From Mesotaenium endlicherianum (lineage: Eukaryota; Streptophyta; Zygnematophyceae; Zygnematales; Mesotaeniaceae): a DNA stretch of 64,000 nt. Numbering within the stretch: the first letter of the stretch is position 1; each line of letters opens with the position of its first letter. The notes beneath the pieces were generated by a model. The model was not told the DNA's origin. It saw nothing but the letters and a program-made list of their open reading frames with translations, and did no database searches. The position numbers were made by a program, and so were the translations under genes. The DNA is taken from NCBI GenBank assembly GCA_009602735.1, contig WELA01012113.1, forward strand, positions 68,219 to 132,218, written 5' to 3'. Shown in pieces: positions 46,652 to 58,100 of the stretch.

Positions 46652-48327
46652 ATGGCTCCCACCACACAAAAGGAGGACAGAAAGCGCAAGGCAGAAGAAG
46701 CCAGGAGGACAATGGAACAATACGAGAAGGAGCTGGCGGCCACGTTCCTCACCAGGAAAGAATAAGAAAGGGTCCGCAAACAACAAGAGGCGGCAGAAGA
46801 AGCACAGAGGAAGAAGGATTAGGAAGCGGAAAACCTTAGGAAAGTTGAGGAGGAGAGACAGAAGAAACAACAAGAAGAAGCGGCAGCGGCAGAGGAGGAG
46901 AGAAGGAAAAAGGCTGAAGCGGACAGGCAAAAGAGCTTGGCCACTTACAGGAATACTGTGGTGGGTGGCCAAAACTTTGATAACCAAAAGGAAGCATTGC
47001 TGGCAGCCCAGGAGATCAACAAGCTGGAACAGACAACACTGCTACAGAGGGAAGGAGCTGCAGCACTGGATAGGTACATTGAGACACACACTGTGTGGTC
47101 CTCTACGAGGATTATGCCAAGATGGTGGGCTATACAGCAGAGCAGGCCCGGTACCTTGCCCATGATTCAGAGAAGAAGCCGGTCCTAATACCGCGAATAG
47201 TGGGAGATCAGAGACTCATCAGGATGGTGAGCATGCGGCCCGATAGCTTTAAGGATACGGTATTCTACCTCACACTATTGCCAGCTTACAATGAAGTTGA
47301 GAGAAGAAGCTGGGAGTACTTGGCCAGGGAAGCAAGACAGCAGATGTTCTCTCCCCACTGGTTCCCATGTAAACTGAGAAAGGCTGAGCATGGACCCCAG
47401 TACTACCAGCAGCCAACAGACTGGAGGTGGATGACCGTCACAAACAAAAAGCAGGAGTGTGACCAAGCCCAACCAGACGATTTCCACTATGGCCTAGACG
47501 GCTACCTCATCCTACCACCTCACATTGCCCCTTGGGACCCCAGGCTGAATGGCTGCCTGAGCAATATGAATGCAGAGACCAAAGAGCACAGGAGGAGGGG
47601 GAGAGACTACTTCTCTAAGGGAAAGCATGCCTTTGTCAAATGGACGAAGAATGCAGGCCGGATAGATATCAGCAGGCTGAAGGCCAAGCAACCTCCAGCG
47701 CGCCCTAAAAAAGGGAGGTCAGTAGACTACTCCATGTCTACCAGGGAGCAGGACGACTTATTGGACGAGACTCCTACTCTCTTAGAGGAGGAGGATGAGG
47801 AGAATGAGGAAGAAGAACAAGGCAGAGGAGAAGCATTAGGAGCTGGTACTCAGGAGACCCAGGGGCAGGCAGGGGCACAGCCTAAGGAACCAAGTTCAGG
47901 AATATGGAACGTGATCCCGGTCATGGAAGCAACTGGACCCCGCACTCGATCCCCCAGCCCACCTGCCCAAGCAGGGGAAGAAGCTGACCTGACTGTACTT
48001 GGCAGCAGACACAGGCAAAAATCCCCAGAGGACAGGGGTGCCAGAAGAGGAACCCGCGGGGTGGCCAGAGGTATGCCGGCCTCTCCCTTTGCTCAAGGGC
48101 ATGTACCTCTTGCCAATGTGTTTCAGCATCCTACTGGAATGCCTGTCTATGTGGGGATCAACACCCAAGTGGTTGAAGAGCAGGCTTCCATCCTTCGTTC
48201 TCCTCGAGGTCCAACTCTAGAACAAACGGGGTTCTTTAGAAGGCCAGCTGACAAACCTAGAGGGCTGTCCAGATCTAGGTCCCGATCTCAGTCTCCTGAT
48301 CCTGAAGCCCCAGGAACAACCCCCTAG
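46652..48327 (+). pseudogene. Accessory ORF between pol and 3' LTR of element 2, unknown function
   Basis: Start ATG 46652. The N-terminal part is highly charged (MAPTTQKEDRKRKAEEARRT; then EEERQKKQQEEAAAAEEERR), a predicted coiled coil, broken by TAA 46763 and TAG 46820. The frame shifts by one base near 47090-47100. It then runs open for about 410 codons: a globular-looking middle (YLILPPHIAPWDPRLNGCL, KGKHAFVKWTKNAGR), an acidic Glu run, a Pro/Gln-rich stretch, and an Arg/Ser tail (LSRSRSRSQSPDP). The stop at 48325-48327 is TAG. No enzyme motif, signal peptide or membrane span is evident. Its ancestor had about 558 codons. I do not recognise the family. It is in the position where other LTR elements carry env-like or additional ORFs, but nothing shows an envelope. 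Confidence 0.75.
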
Positions 48328-48424
48328 GTGACAGGCTGAAGAGGCAGTCAGTGGGGGAGGCTGGTCAGCTTTAGTTGCCTGACCAAAAACTTATGCAGTT
48401 TAATGTTGTCGAGGCGACAACAAG

Positions 48425-48439
48425 TTAAGTTGGAGGGAT
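48425..48439 (+). promoter_or_regulatory. Polypurine tract before 3' LTR of element 2
   Basis: TTAAGTTGGAGGGAT abuts the TGTAATG start of the 3' LTR. Confidence 0.75.
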
Positions 48440-49159
48440 TGTAATGAATCAGTATATTGGTAGATATAATATTCATTTAAGTATTATAGTCAATGTAGTT
48501 CAGCCTGCTGAACTCTAGTTAATAATCAGTCTGCTAGACATCATGTTTAACATCAGTTTAATGACTCAGCCGGAAGCAGCGGGCTGAAGTCGACTTAAGT
48601 CAGCTTGCTGACTCATTCTTTGACAGCCAACTGACTTCCGTACTCGGTAGCAGCGAACTGCCTCGAGATGCATCTAAGTGTGATATGCTAGATGAATGGC
48701 CAGATGACATCCCTATGATGGATGGCGATTTGGAATGATGGGAGATGGCGGTGGATTTGGTTAACCGAGGTCCTACCAACGTGGTTAACTCCCGGGTAGG
48801 CGGTGCCATCGCACTGGCCGTTGAACAGTAAACTCATTCCATGTACATATGCTAGGCATTGCTCTCGAGTTCGGCCTTCGGAAACGAGGCCAACTCTCTT
48901 GTACAGCTTAATGAGAGACATCTGAATCCAAGGCGAGAAGCCATTGATACGCACAGTCTTCTAACCTTGCTTATGTATGAGTTTACTGATTGCATTATTG
49001 ATGCTAGTGTACTCGCATTTGACTTACGAGTATTATTCACTGCTAATGTGTTGTCCTTTGCCGTTTAACCAGTTAACGGAAAATACCATAAAGATTACTT
49101 GCTGATATAAAGATCTTTATTAATTGTTAATCGCCTATTTGGTAAGTCAATTCATTTCA
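48440..49159 (+). repeat. 3' LTR of element 2
   Basis: 720 bp, same length as the 5' LTR, ending CAATTCATTTCA before GATTC. Confidence 0.95.
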
Positions 49160-49164
49160 GATTC

Positions 49165-50449
49165 GCTAATTACTATAGGAAATTTATTGAGAATTACTCC
49201 ACTAAGGCCAGTAAACTGACCTTACCAAAAAGGATATAAGATATGTGTGGGGGGAAGAGCAATAAGCTGCCGTCCAGACCCTTAAAAATGCTCTGTGCTC
49301 TGCCCCAATTCTCATTGTGCATGACCCCAGCAAACCTATGCAAATGGTTACTGATGCTTCTGACCTTGCCATGGGTGCTATTTTGTTGCAACCTGCTGAC
49401 AAAACCACAAAGGGTAGTAAGGTAAAGCAGGAATGGCACCCTGTCCTGTATGAGTTCATGAAGTTCAATCCTGCTAAGAAAAATTATTCTGTGCATGATA
49501 AAGAGCTATTAGCTATCATACATGTTTTCAAACAGTGAAGAGCATACTTATACGAAAAAGCTTTTAAGGTGATTACAACTCATCTAGCTCCGACTTATGA
49601 TCAAATGAAGCCCAAGCTGTTGAGAAGGGAGAATTGCTGGAGCCAGATGCTGGAGCAGTTCCACGTCTAGATCGACTACAAACCGGGGAAATTGAATGCT
49701 GATGATGCCCTCTCTAGAAGACCCGACTTGCAAGAAAGAAACTTTGATCAGCATGTTGTGGATAGGGCACTGTGTGCACTCACTTCACTGAAGGTGAAAA
49801 TGTCCTTTCTTAAACAACTTAGAAAAGCCTACCTTTCTGATCCAACATCTGAGCCAAGCCCAACTGATGGTGTATGTGATGGTGTATGTCTTGCTATGAC
49901 ACCCGATTATAGGCTAAAGGGAGGGGTTTGGGCAACTAAAACCACATCACGACGGCTGAAGTTGGTCATTCCTATTATTTTGGAATTACGTTCTTTACTA
50001 CTCAGTCAGGCCCATGACAGTGTACTGGGTGGACACTTGGGATAGGCCAAAACTGTTGGCAAACTGGCAAAACATTATCAGTGGAAAGGGTTACCTTGGG
50101 AGGTCTTAAAATATATTAAGTCCTGTGATAAGTGTCAAAAGAATAAGTCCAGACACACACCACCTGGGAGATTATTACAACCTTTACCCATCCCCGTTGG
50201 GAGATGGAAAACCATACCAATGGACTGGTTAGTAACACTCCCGAGAATTGCCAGTATGACTCTATCTTCGTAGCGGTGGATAAGTTGACAAAAATGGTCA
50301 TTTTCAATCCTACCACTGTCAAAGTGACCGCTCTCGAAATTGCAAGACAGTTCTACAAATATGTAGTGTGCCAACGTGGGCTACCCTCCAATACAATCTC
50401 AGACAAAGATTCAAAAATATACCTCCAAGTTATGGAGAGCTTTAATTGC
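49165..50449 (+). pseudogene. Element 1 RT end, RNase H and integrase, continued
   Basis: Continues element 1 after element 2: NYYRKFIENYS, then [20 protein letters not shown] and [16 protein letters not shown]. Stops include TAA near 49250, TGA at 49537, TAG 49668-49670 (sibling CAG) and TAG 50043-50045 (sibling CAG). Integrase core pieces ([28 protein letters not shown]) run to 50449, where similarity ends abruptly. Confidence 0.88.
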
Positions 50450-51054
50450 TAAGACAACTATGAAAAGATAGAAAGGAGGATTACACACTATATGTCGCGG
50501 CTTATTAATTTCTGATAAATTATTGCAAATGACTTTGATCGGTACAAAAAAGTACCCTTGGCTCGCAAAATCATGTGTCTCCAAACTCATAGGCGCGTGG
50601 TGCATGTTGCTATTACTAACACTTGTCAATTTTGCCACGTGTGTGACTCATGCAGATTAGGTCAAAATTTGATTTGTTTAAATTAGACCTACATCACAGT
50701 GTGAAAATTAGATGTGTCAAATTTGCTTTTTGGTGCAGTCATGAGGTACAAGGTGAGGAATAAGTGTGCCAAGTTTATGCCATTTGAACATCATAAGAGG
50801 CCAGGGTGCCTTGTACCATGACAGCCAGTATTCAGCACATAATGCATTTTTTCTTCTACGTGGTCAAATGTAGTGTATATACATAAATTGCTATATCTTA
50901 CTCAACACATGTTCAATTGCACTGAAATTATACACGGAGCTTAGTAATAAGCATATGTACTTAAATATAAAAATTTTGTCTATTTCACCTAATCCGCCTC
51001 ATGCGGCGCTAGAAGGTTGGTAAACATCTCCAAAACGACATTTTGAAATTGAAA
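50450..51054. other. AT-rich, no recognised feature
   Basis: Begins where element 1 integrase similarity stops. No open frame of note and no clear repeat was recognised. Confidence 0.5.
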
Positions 51055-51727
51055 TGTAACTTGAATGTAATCGTTTATTAAGTTCAGTTTATGAAATTTA
51101 TTTTTAATGCGATATGATGACTTAGCCAATAGCAGCACGTGAAAGACTAATTAATTCATCTTGCTGACATATTCTTTGACAGCCAACTGATCGTCCTAAG
51201 AGAAACTAAGAAAGTGCCTAACTATGCATCTATTGTAAAATGCTAGATAAATAAAGAGCCAGATGATTCCCTTGGTGGATGGCGAGTCAAATTGTTAAGA
51301 GACGGTTGTGAATTTGATCAATTGATGTCCTACAGACGCGGTAAACTCTCGGGTAAGCGGTGCCATTGCAATGCCATTAAACAGTAAATTCATTCCGTGT
51401 ATGTATGCTAGATCTGCTATCGAGTTCGGAATTTGGAAAAGAGGCCAAATCTGAGTACATGCTTGTGAAAGAAGATATAAATCCAAGGCTCCAAGCCGTT
51501 ACACAAACTGCTTACTTTCCTTGCTTGTGTATAAATTTATTGAGTGCATAATTGATGCGCAATTGATGCACGTTTACTAACATTTGACTATTGAATGTTG
51601 CTTGCGCATATTGGGTTGTGTTTTTTCAAAATATTAAGTTAATCAAACAACACAACAAGATTACTTGCCGACACATATTTTTATTTAATAGTTTATCATT
51701 CTTTGGCGAGTATGCTCCTTTCATTTA
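51055..51727 (+). repeat. Old degraded LTR of family A
   Basis: Follows the family A LTR along most of its length (TTCTTTGACAGCCAACTGA, CGGTAAACTCTCGGGTAAGC, AAATCCAAGGCT landmarks) with many substitutions. No clean target duplication. Confidence 0.7.
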
Positions 51728-52267
51728 CAAACTTAAAGGTCAACTTTGCTTCTGGTGTCTACGGGCTACTAATCAGGACAACTGGCGAACTGCTTAGTAA
51801 TGTATCTATAGTGATAAGTTAGATTGATGAATAGCTAGATGACGCTTTAGGCGGCTTGCGAATTAGACTGTTGTGGATTTGGTACCGACGCTGTTAAGTC
51901 CTGAGTAGGTGGTGCCATCCCATTTTCGATGTACAGTAAAAATCATTTCATTTACATATACTAGATTTGCTATTGGATTTGACATATGAAAATGAGGGCA
52001 GCTCTTTGTGCAATTTACTGAGAGCATATATAAATCCAAGGCTGCAAGCCTTTACATGACTTGCTTACTTACCTTGCTTATGCGTGAGATCACTGATTGC
52101 ATGATTGCTACTCGTTTACTAGCATTTGACTATTCAATATTGCTTATGCTTATTGTGTTGTGCTTTTGCTGTTTATTAAGTTTACCAAAAAATACCATAA
52201 AGATTATCCGTGTATATAAAAATGTTACTACATAGTAAATTGCGTATTGGATAGTCAATTCATTTCA
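51728..52267 (+). repeat. Second old degraded LTR of family A, 5'-truncated
   Basis: Resembles the 3' three quarters of the family A LTR (TATAAATCCAAGGCTGCAAG, CATAAAGATTA) and ends TCAATTCATTTCA. It follows the previous copy directly in the same orientation. Confidence 0.7.
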
Positions 52268-55167
52268 AGCATCTACTTGGCAAATCGACTTTCCAGCAAT
52301 ACTAGTCCAAGTATCAAGATCGTTTCCCAAAATAGTTGTGGATGCGAGGTTCTTGTCCTAATCTAATGTCTGCAGATTTCTAATTCCTAAGGATGAAAGG
52401 GCAAGTTCTTAATCTTTTGTGATTGCTCTTCAGCTCAAATTCAAATATGAAACTCAAATTTCACGGGGGTTGATTTTCTAAATTCTCTACCACTCCTGAA
52501 TCGCATGAACTTTTCAATCTATTCATAGACCGAGTTCCTTATCCAAGAGTATCCAAAATCTTCATAAGTGTTTTCTCAATTCTTTGGCTCCTGCCATATG
52601 CTTCTTATGGGGTAGCTTCAACTCTTCACACAAAACCTTAGTCCATGGTTTCAAAAAGCTTGCATGTACATGTATTCACAAAAGCAAGTCTCTTTAAGAT
52701 TCTTAATAGGCCCCTTCCGTTCAGTCACTTGTCACCCGCGGACAACCAAGTAAATTTTTGTAAGTGATTCTTTAGCCAGGGAAATTGTCGTCCAATTTGG
52801 CCTGACTGCCAAAACAATTTGGAGTTACAAAGAATCACACCAGCAACCTTGCAAGGCAAATTAACCTTCCAAAGTTTTGAGAAACGTCTTCAAGGCAATC
52901 TTAATTCTTCCAAGATTTACATAAGATCTTTAAAACTCCGAATGCTTCTGGTAGCGCTATTCTTAGTTGTTTGTCAACACTTGAGCAAGTGTGGAGCTCC
53001 CTCACGTCGATATTCAACACTTTCGGGTGTTGGTACCGCACGAGCAATTTGCTTAGGAGTAGGCGCATGACTGTCTTGTAAAGAGGAAGAGCCCTTTTTA
53101 TCCTCACTTTTCTCTCCAAATGTCCATGAAGCTTCTCAATTTATTTTCCTAGAGCCTAATAATCCGTGACAAACCTCTCAAGTGTGCAAAGAGCTAAATC
53201 CGGCGTAGGTGGAACACTTTAGCATCTTGCAACTTCATGCACCTTTTGGTAGTAAGCCTACTCCAAGACTCAGCCTTGAATGACCTGCAATTGTCGGTGT
53301 TCACTAGCCCAGGAGATCCTTGCACACACGCTTGAGCGCCCGTCGGTTCACCTACGTCGTTGACCTGCAACGCGACCCGCACGACCTGTCGGCAGCCAGA
53401 ACAGCTACCAGACACGACATTGCACGACACATAGCTCCCGAAAAGTATAAGGCGGTGCAGAATGGCGTATTGGGATAGTTATTAGCTACCCCAAGCTACC
53501 CTATTTAAGGGTGGTCTACGCCGTTCCTACATTTTGGGAAAAGCAGTGGCTCTGCTGCGTGCTGTGGCATCCCGTGACGTCCTGGCTGCAGGCATTGTTC
53601 TGCACCATTCTGCACCTCCTACTGCCCCATACTCATTTAGTGTGCACCAAAAGACCCCGGGCGTACTGTGACTTGCAATGACTGCTTTCTGACGCAATGT
53701 TCAACAAGGATCGAAATAGCGATAATGACATGTCACTTGGCACGGCCCATTACTTGAAAACATTGGCCTTCGCTTGGGACAGCTGCGTAAACTGAAGAGC
53801 CGAGAGTCGGCCGAGAGTCGAGCCTCAAGAGTCGAGATTCCAGTGGCAACAAAGACTCGAGATGTCCCGCTAAAACGGGCCCTGGCTCGAGGACCAAGGG
53901 GTAAATTGTGGGAATCAGATAACTAGCAACTGTACTAGTGATTAATGGACTAGCTACTGACCCATTGACCAGCCAATGCCCAAGCAAGCACAGGCAAGCC
54001 TTGGCCATTAAGTCAATATCGGATTATCCAGGCATGTCCAACCTGGTCCAAGTTCCAATCCGGAGTGGCCCTCAGCAACAACCTTCGCAAGATGCCGAAG
54101 GAAGCTGCAAAATGCCGCAAATTGTGTTGGATGAGACCAGGCTCGCGGGGGGACTATACGCGGTGGTGAATATTCGGCTCAAAGAATAGGCAAGATCAGC
54201 TTTAAGATTCTTGTGGACGTACTTGAGGCTTCCGCATCCGATCGAACGGTCCAGGAGTTTCTGTTGCTATATGCTGAGGAAGAAGTCTTGTTGGCGCCGA
54301 CTCCCGACTCCGGACCCCCGCCTCCTTCATTATGGACTCCTGAGAGGAGTCTTTCCCGTCCTCGACCCAAGGGCCAACGCAGCACCACAGCCCTCGTTTT
54401 GAATTGGTTTTGAAGGCACAGCCGCAATATGCACGAGAGCTCAAGGGTGCTCTTAGTGCTCTAGGGTTACGCTTATCGAGCCAGGGCGGCGCTAGGCGCC
54501 TGGCTTTTGCCGCCAGATCGGCGGTTTTTCTAGAAAGCAAGATGTCCTCCGGAATTTAGCTTCGGATCCCTTCGGATACTCGTGTTGATTTTGCACAGCT
54601 TCGTCTGTCATGACTACTTTACAGGTGGCACTCATGTTTAAACCTGAGAACCAAAAGGTCCCAGAAAAAGGCAGGAAAAGGCAGGCAAAGGCAAGCCTTC
54701 TTGCCTACGCGTGGTTCCATTCGCTTCCCGACTCCTGGGATCATTCGGCGGTCATGTTATTACAATCGCGTACGATCGTTGCGGCTTCCGGGCCTTTGCA
54801 CCAAGCAAAAGTCCAGGATTGCTGGGATGCGGGCCGGTTGCTTGGGAGCTGCTTGGGAGTGCTTGGCACAGCTTGGCAGCTGCGGGTCCTGCGGGTTTCC
54901 CTGCGGAGCAATTTCCATATATTAACTTGGCAGACTCGAGCATTTCCATTTCAGAACTGCCTCGAGCAGTTTCACGTCAGGAAGGCAGGGTTTGTTAGCC
55001 TGCAGGAATTTCATATCTTCTAGCTTCTTATCCTCCAGTAGTCGCCTTTTAATTTGGGTCGCTCTCTGCCGATTGTCTACCTCTTGTTAGTGCCAATTTA
55101 AGCCCGGCTGTCACTCAGCCGACTCTCTGTTCCCCGCTCAGATCAGTTTGTAACGGGCTCAGGAAAC
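52268..55167. other. Intergenic region upstream of eEF3; promoter expected near 55 kb
   Basis: No gene recognised. 53800-53860 has repeated GAGAGTCG/GAGTCGAG words. The last about 140 bases should be 5' UTR/promoter of eEF3, with start context GGAAACATGGCG. Short open frames around 54.2-55.0 kb look like chance. Confidence 0.5.
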
Positions 55168-58100
55168 ATGGCGCCCAGGAAAGCTGCTCCCGTGGTGAAG
55201 AAGGAAGTAGCAACCCTCCCCCCAATCGTTGAGACAGAGGACAGCTCGAAGATGGTCGAGCCGTGGCAACAAGTTTCCGCTGCAAAGACTACATCTGATC
55301 GCGTAGCCGCGGTAGTTGAAGTTGTGGCCATGGTCAAGAAAGCTGGAGCCGGTGCCATGGAGAAGTACAAGGTTGACGAAAGGATCAGGCACTCTGCGGC
55401 AGATTCCGTGAATGCTGGTGCCAGGGAGGGTGCTATGCTGATCTACAAGCAGTTGTTAGAGAGCATCAGCAGGCCTTCCGAGCCTTACCTGATCCCCCTA
55501 CTTCCTGTTGTCTTGGAGCGCCTGTCGGACAAGACGACTGAGGTCCGGACCGCTGCTGAGGCTGCGAGCCAGGCTCTTTGCACCCTAATTTGCCCTTTTG
55601 GGGTGAAGCAGCTTCTGCCCTACATCTATGGCGGGATGCAAGACAGGAAGAACTGGAAGACTGCTTGTGGCAGCTTGTCCCTCTTTGGAAACCTGGCAAA
55701 TACTGCTCCTCGTCAGCTTGCCTTGTGCCTTCCAGACATCATACCTCGCGTGAGTGAGCTCATGGGAGATTCGAAGGACGAGGTCAGGAAAGCTGCTTAT
55801 GAGGCCATGACTGATGTCTGCGGTGCTATTGGCAACCGCGACATTGAGCAGTTTGTCCCAGCTCTGGTCAGTTGTATTGCAACTCCTTCAGAGGTCCCAG
55901 AGTGTGTCCACAAGCTTTCTGCCACGACCTTTGTCCAGCAGGTCAATTCCCCGACGCTGTCTATCATGGTGCCCCTTCTCCAGCGTGGGCTCAAGGAGCG
56001 TCAGCCGGCTATTAAGCGTAAAGCTGCGGTCATCATTGACAACATGAGCAAGCTGATCGATGATCCAGCTGATGCTGCACCCTTCCTACCCAAGCTCTTG
56101 CCCGGGCTTGAACTTGTTGCGAACGAGGCAGCGGACCCTGAGATCCGTAAAGTTGCTGGAGGGGCCCACAAGACTCTTCTTTGGGTCGCGAAGGAGGCTG
56201 AGATTTTGACACAGAATGTCATGAAGGAAGAGGAGCAGGTAAATTTTCCTTGAAGTTTATTGCCTGCTTAATTTCTTTTGCAATTTAGTAACTTGGTGGT
56301 TGAGGAGCGAGCACCTTTCATTCGATCTGCAACATGTTGTGCTCATACTGACAGTAGTTGCTTTGCTGCTGCAGTTCAAGGTGGTCCTAGCTGCGTTGGA
56401 CCGCATTGTCAAGACGAAGTCCACCATTGAATTCGGAGCCCCTGCAGAGAAAGCCTTTGCCTACATTAGCACCATGGCTAACGAGTTGTGGAGCCACAAA
56501 AACTTCGACCAAGAGGACTGGAACAAGATTGTTATCTCTTCCCTGACTCCCTTCATATCCGATGAAGACGCGGATTTGGTTGCGAAGGAGTTCATGGATG
56601 CTTGCTCAGTTGATTATGAGGCTCGCAAGGTCAAGATTGTTGACGAAGACGATGAGGAAGAGGATCTTTGCAACAGTGAGTTTAGCTTGGCATATGGTGG
56701 GAAGATTCTCCTCAACAACGCGACGCTGTGGTTGAAGCGCGGTCGTAGATATGGGCTTTGTGGCCCCAATGGATGTGGAAAGTCGACACTCATGCGCGCT
56801 ATCGCCAACGGTCAGCTTGAAGGGTTTCCTTCACCTGATGAGTTGAAGACTGTGTACGTGGAGCATGACTTAGATTCATCACTTGCTGAGGTTTCCGTAG
56901 TGGACCTTGTGGCCAATGAGCCAAGCATCGTTGACACAGACAGGGAGCAGGTAGAGAAGGTTCTGGCCAGTGTTGGGTTCACCGACGAGATGCGCGCATC
57001 CCCTGTCGGAGCTTTGTCTGGAGGATGGAAGATGAAGCTTGCTCTCGCTCGTGCTATGCTGATGAAGGCAGACATCTTATTGCTAGATGAGCCGACCAAC
57101 CATTTGGATGTGAAGAATGTGGCATGGTTGGTCAACTACCTCACAACCCTGAAGGGCGTTTCCTCCATGATCGTGTCCCACGACTCTGGCTTCTTGGACA
57201 ATGTCTGCACAGACATTATCCACTATGAAAACCGGAAGCTGAAGAGCTACAAGGGCAACCTGTCAGAGTTTGTGAAGCAGAAGCCTGAGGCCCGTGTCTA
57301 CTATGAACTATCTGAAGCTGCCTTTGCATTCAAGTTCCCTGAGCCCGGTTTCCTGGAGGGAGTGAAGACCAAGGACAAGGCTATTATGAAGGTGTGTCTC
57401 ACTGTCTTGTCTTGTATGCTATGCTTGCTAATATATGTATACATGCACTTCCTGCATCAGTTTATGACTGGTTTCTTCATGTAGGTGCGTAGATTTGCAT
57501 ATATTTCATGAGTTGTTTTGCACTTCTGACACTTGTGCCGTGCCATGAATCATGTGCAGATGCAACACGTGAACTTCACGTATGAAGGTGCTGAGAAGCA
57601 AACTCTGTTTGACATCACAGTTCAAACATCCTTGTCTAGCCGCGTTGCCATCATTGGTCCCAATGGTGCTGGAAAGTCAACCCTAGTGAAGTTGTTGACT
57701 GGAGAAATTGAGGCCGCGGTGAGTACTTCACATACATTTGCATTGTCGATTGGTCTGACCATTGTAGTACATTGTAAGATTTTGGTTCTCCTTGTACAGC
57801 AATTGTGAAACTTTTAGCCCTGTACTAACTTTTCAGCTTGTGTATGTTTATACAGGATGGGTTGGTATGGAAGCATCCCAATCTCCGTGTGGCATATGTG
57901 GCCCAGCATGCGTTCCACCACGTGGAGCAGCATCTTGAGAAGACTCCCAATGAGTACATCAGGTGGCGTTATGCCTTTGGTGAGGACCGTGAAGAGCAGG
58001 ACAAGGTCAGTCGCAAGGTGAAGGAAGAAGAGGAGAAGAAAATGGCGGAGAAGATCGTGGTTGATGGAACAAAGAAGCAGGTTGACAAGCTACTCGGTCG

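Larger units (their letters stand above)
39703..49159 (+). mobile_element. Element 2: full-length family A chromovirus with extra 3' ORF, TSD GATTC
   Basis: Two 720-bp LTRs (39703-40422, 48440-49159). GATTC target duplication lies at 39698-39702 and 49160-49164. Layout is LTR, PBS, N-terminal gag ORF, gag, pol with chromodomain, internal purine tract, accessory ORF, purine tract, LTR. The LTRs differ at 13 positions in their first about 250 bases, so insertion is not recent. It carries a solo LTR of its own family inside gag. Confidence 0.95.
35572..50449 (+). mobile_element. Element 1: degraded chromovirus of family A, host of nested insertions
   Basis: Sibling of element 2. Pieces are an LTR 3' end (35572-35727), gag and protease (35763-38090), a piggyBac-like insertion (38091-38919), RT (38924-39702), complete element 2 (39703-49159), then RT/RNase H/integrase (49165-50449). 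Removing element 2 and one GATTC joins RSFLGF to ANYYRKFIENYS, exactly as in an intact family A RT. It is truncated in the integrase at about 50449; no 3' LTR is attached. Confidence 0.92.

Noticed and set aside
54202-54540. Overlapping 60-110 codon frames on both strands upstream of eEF3
   Set aside because: No domain, no splice context, coding on neither strand convincingly; chance frames in GC-richer DNA.
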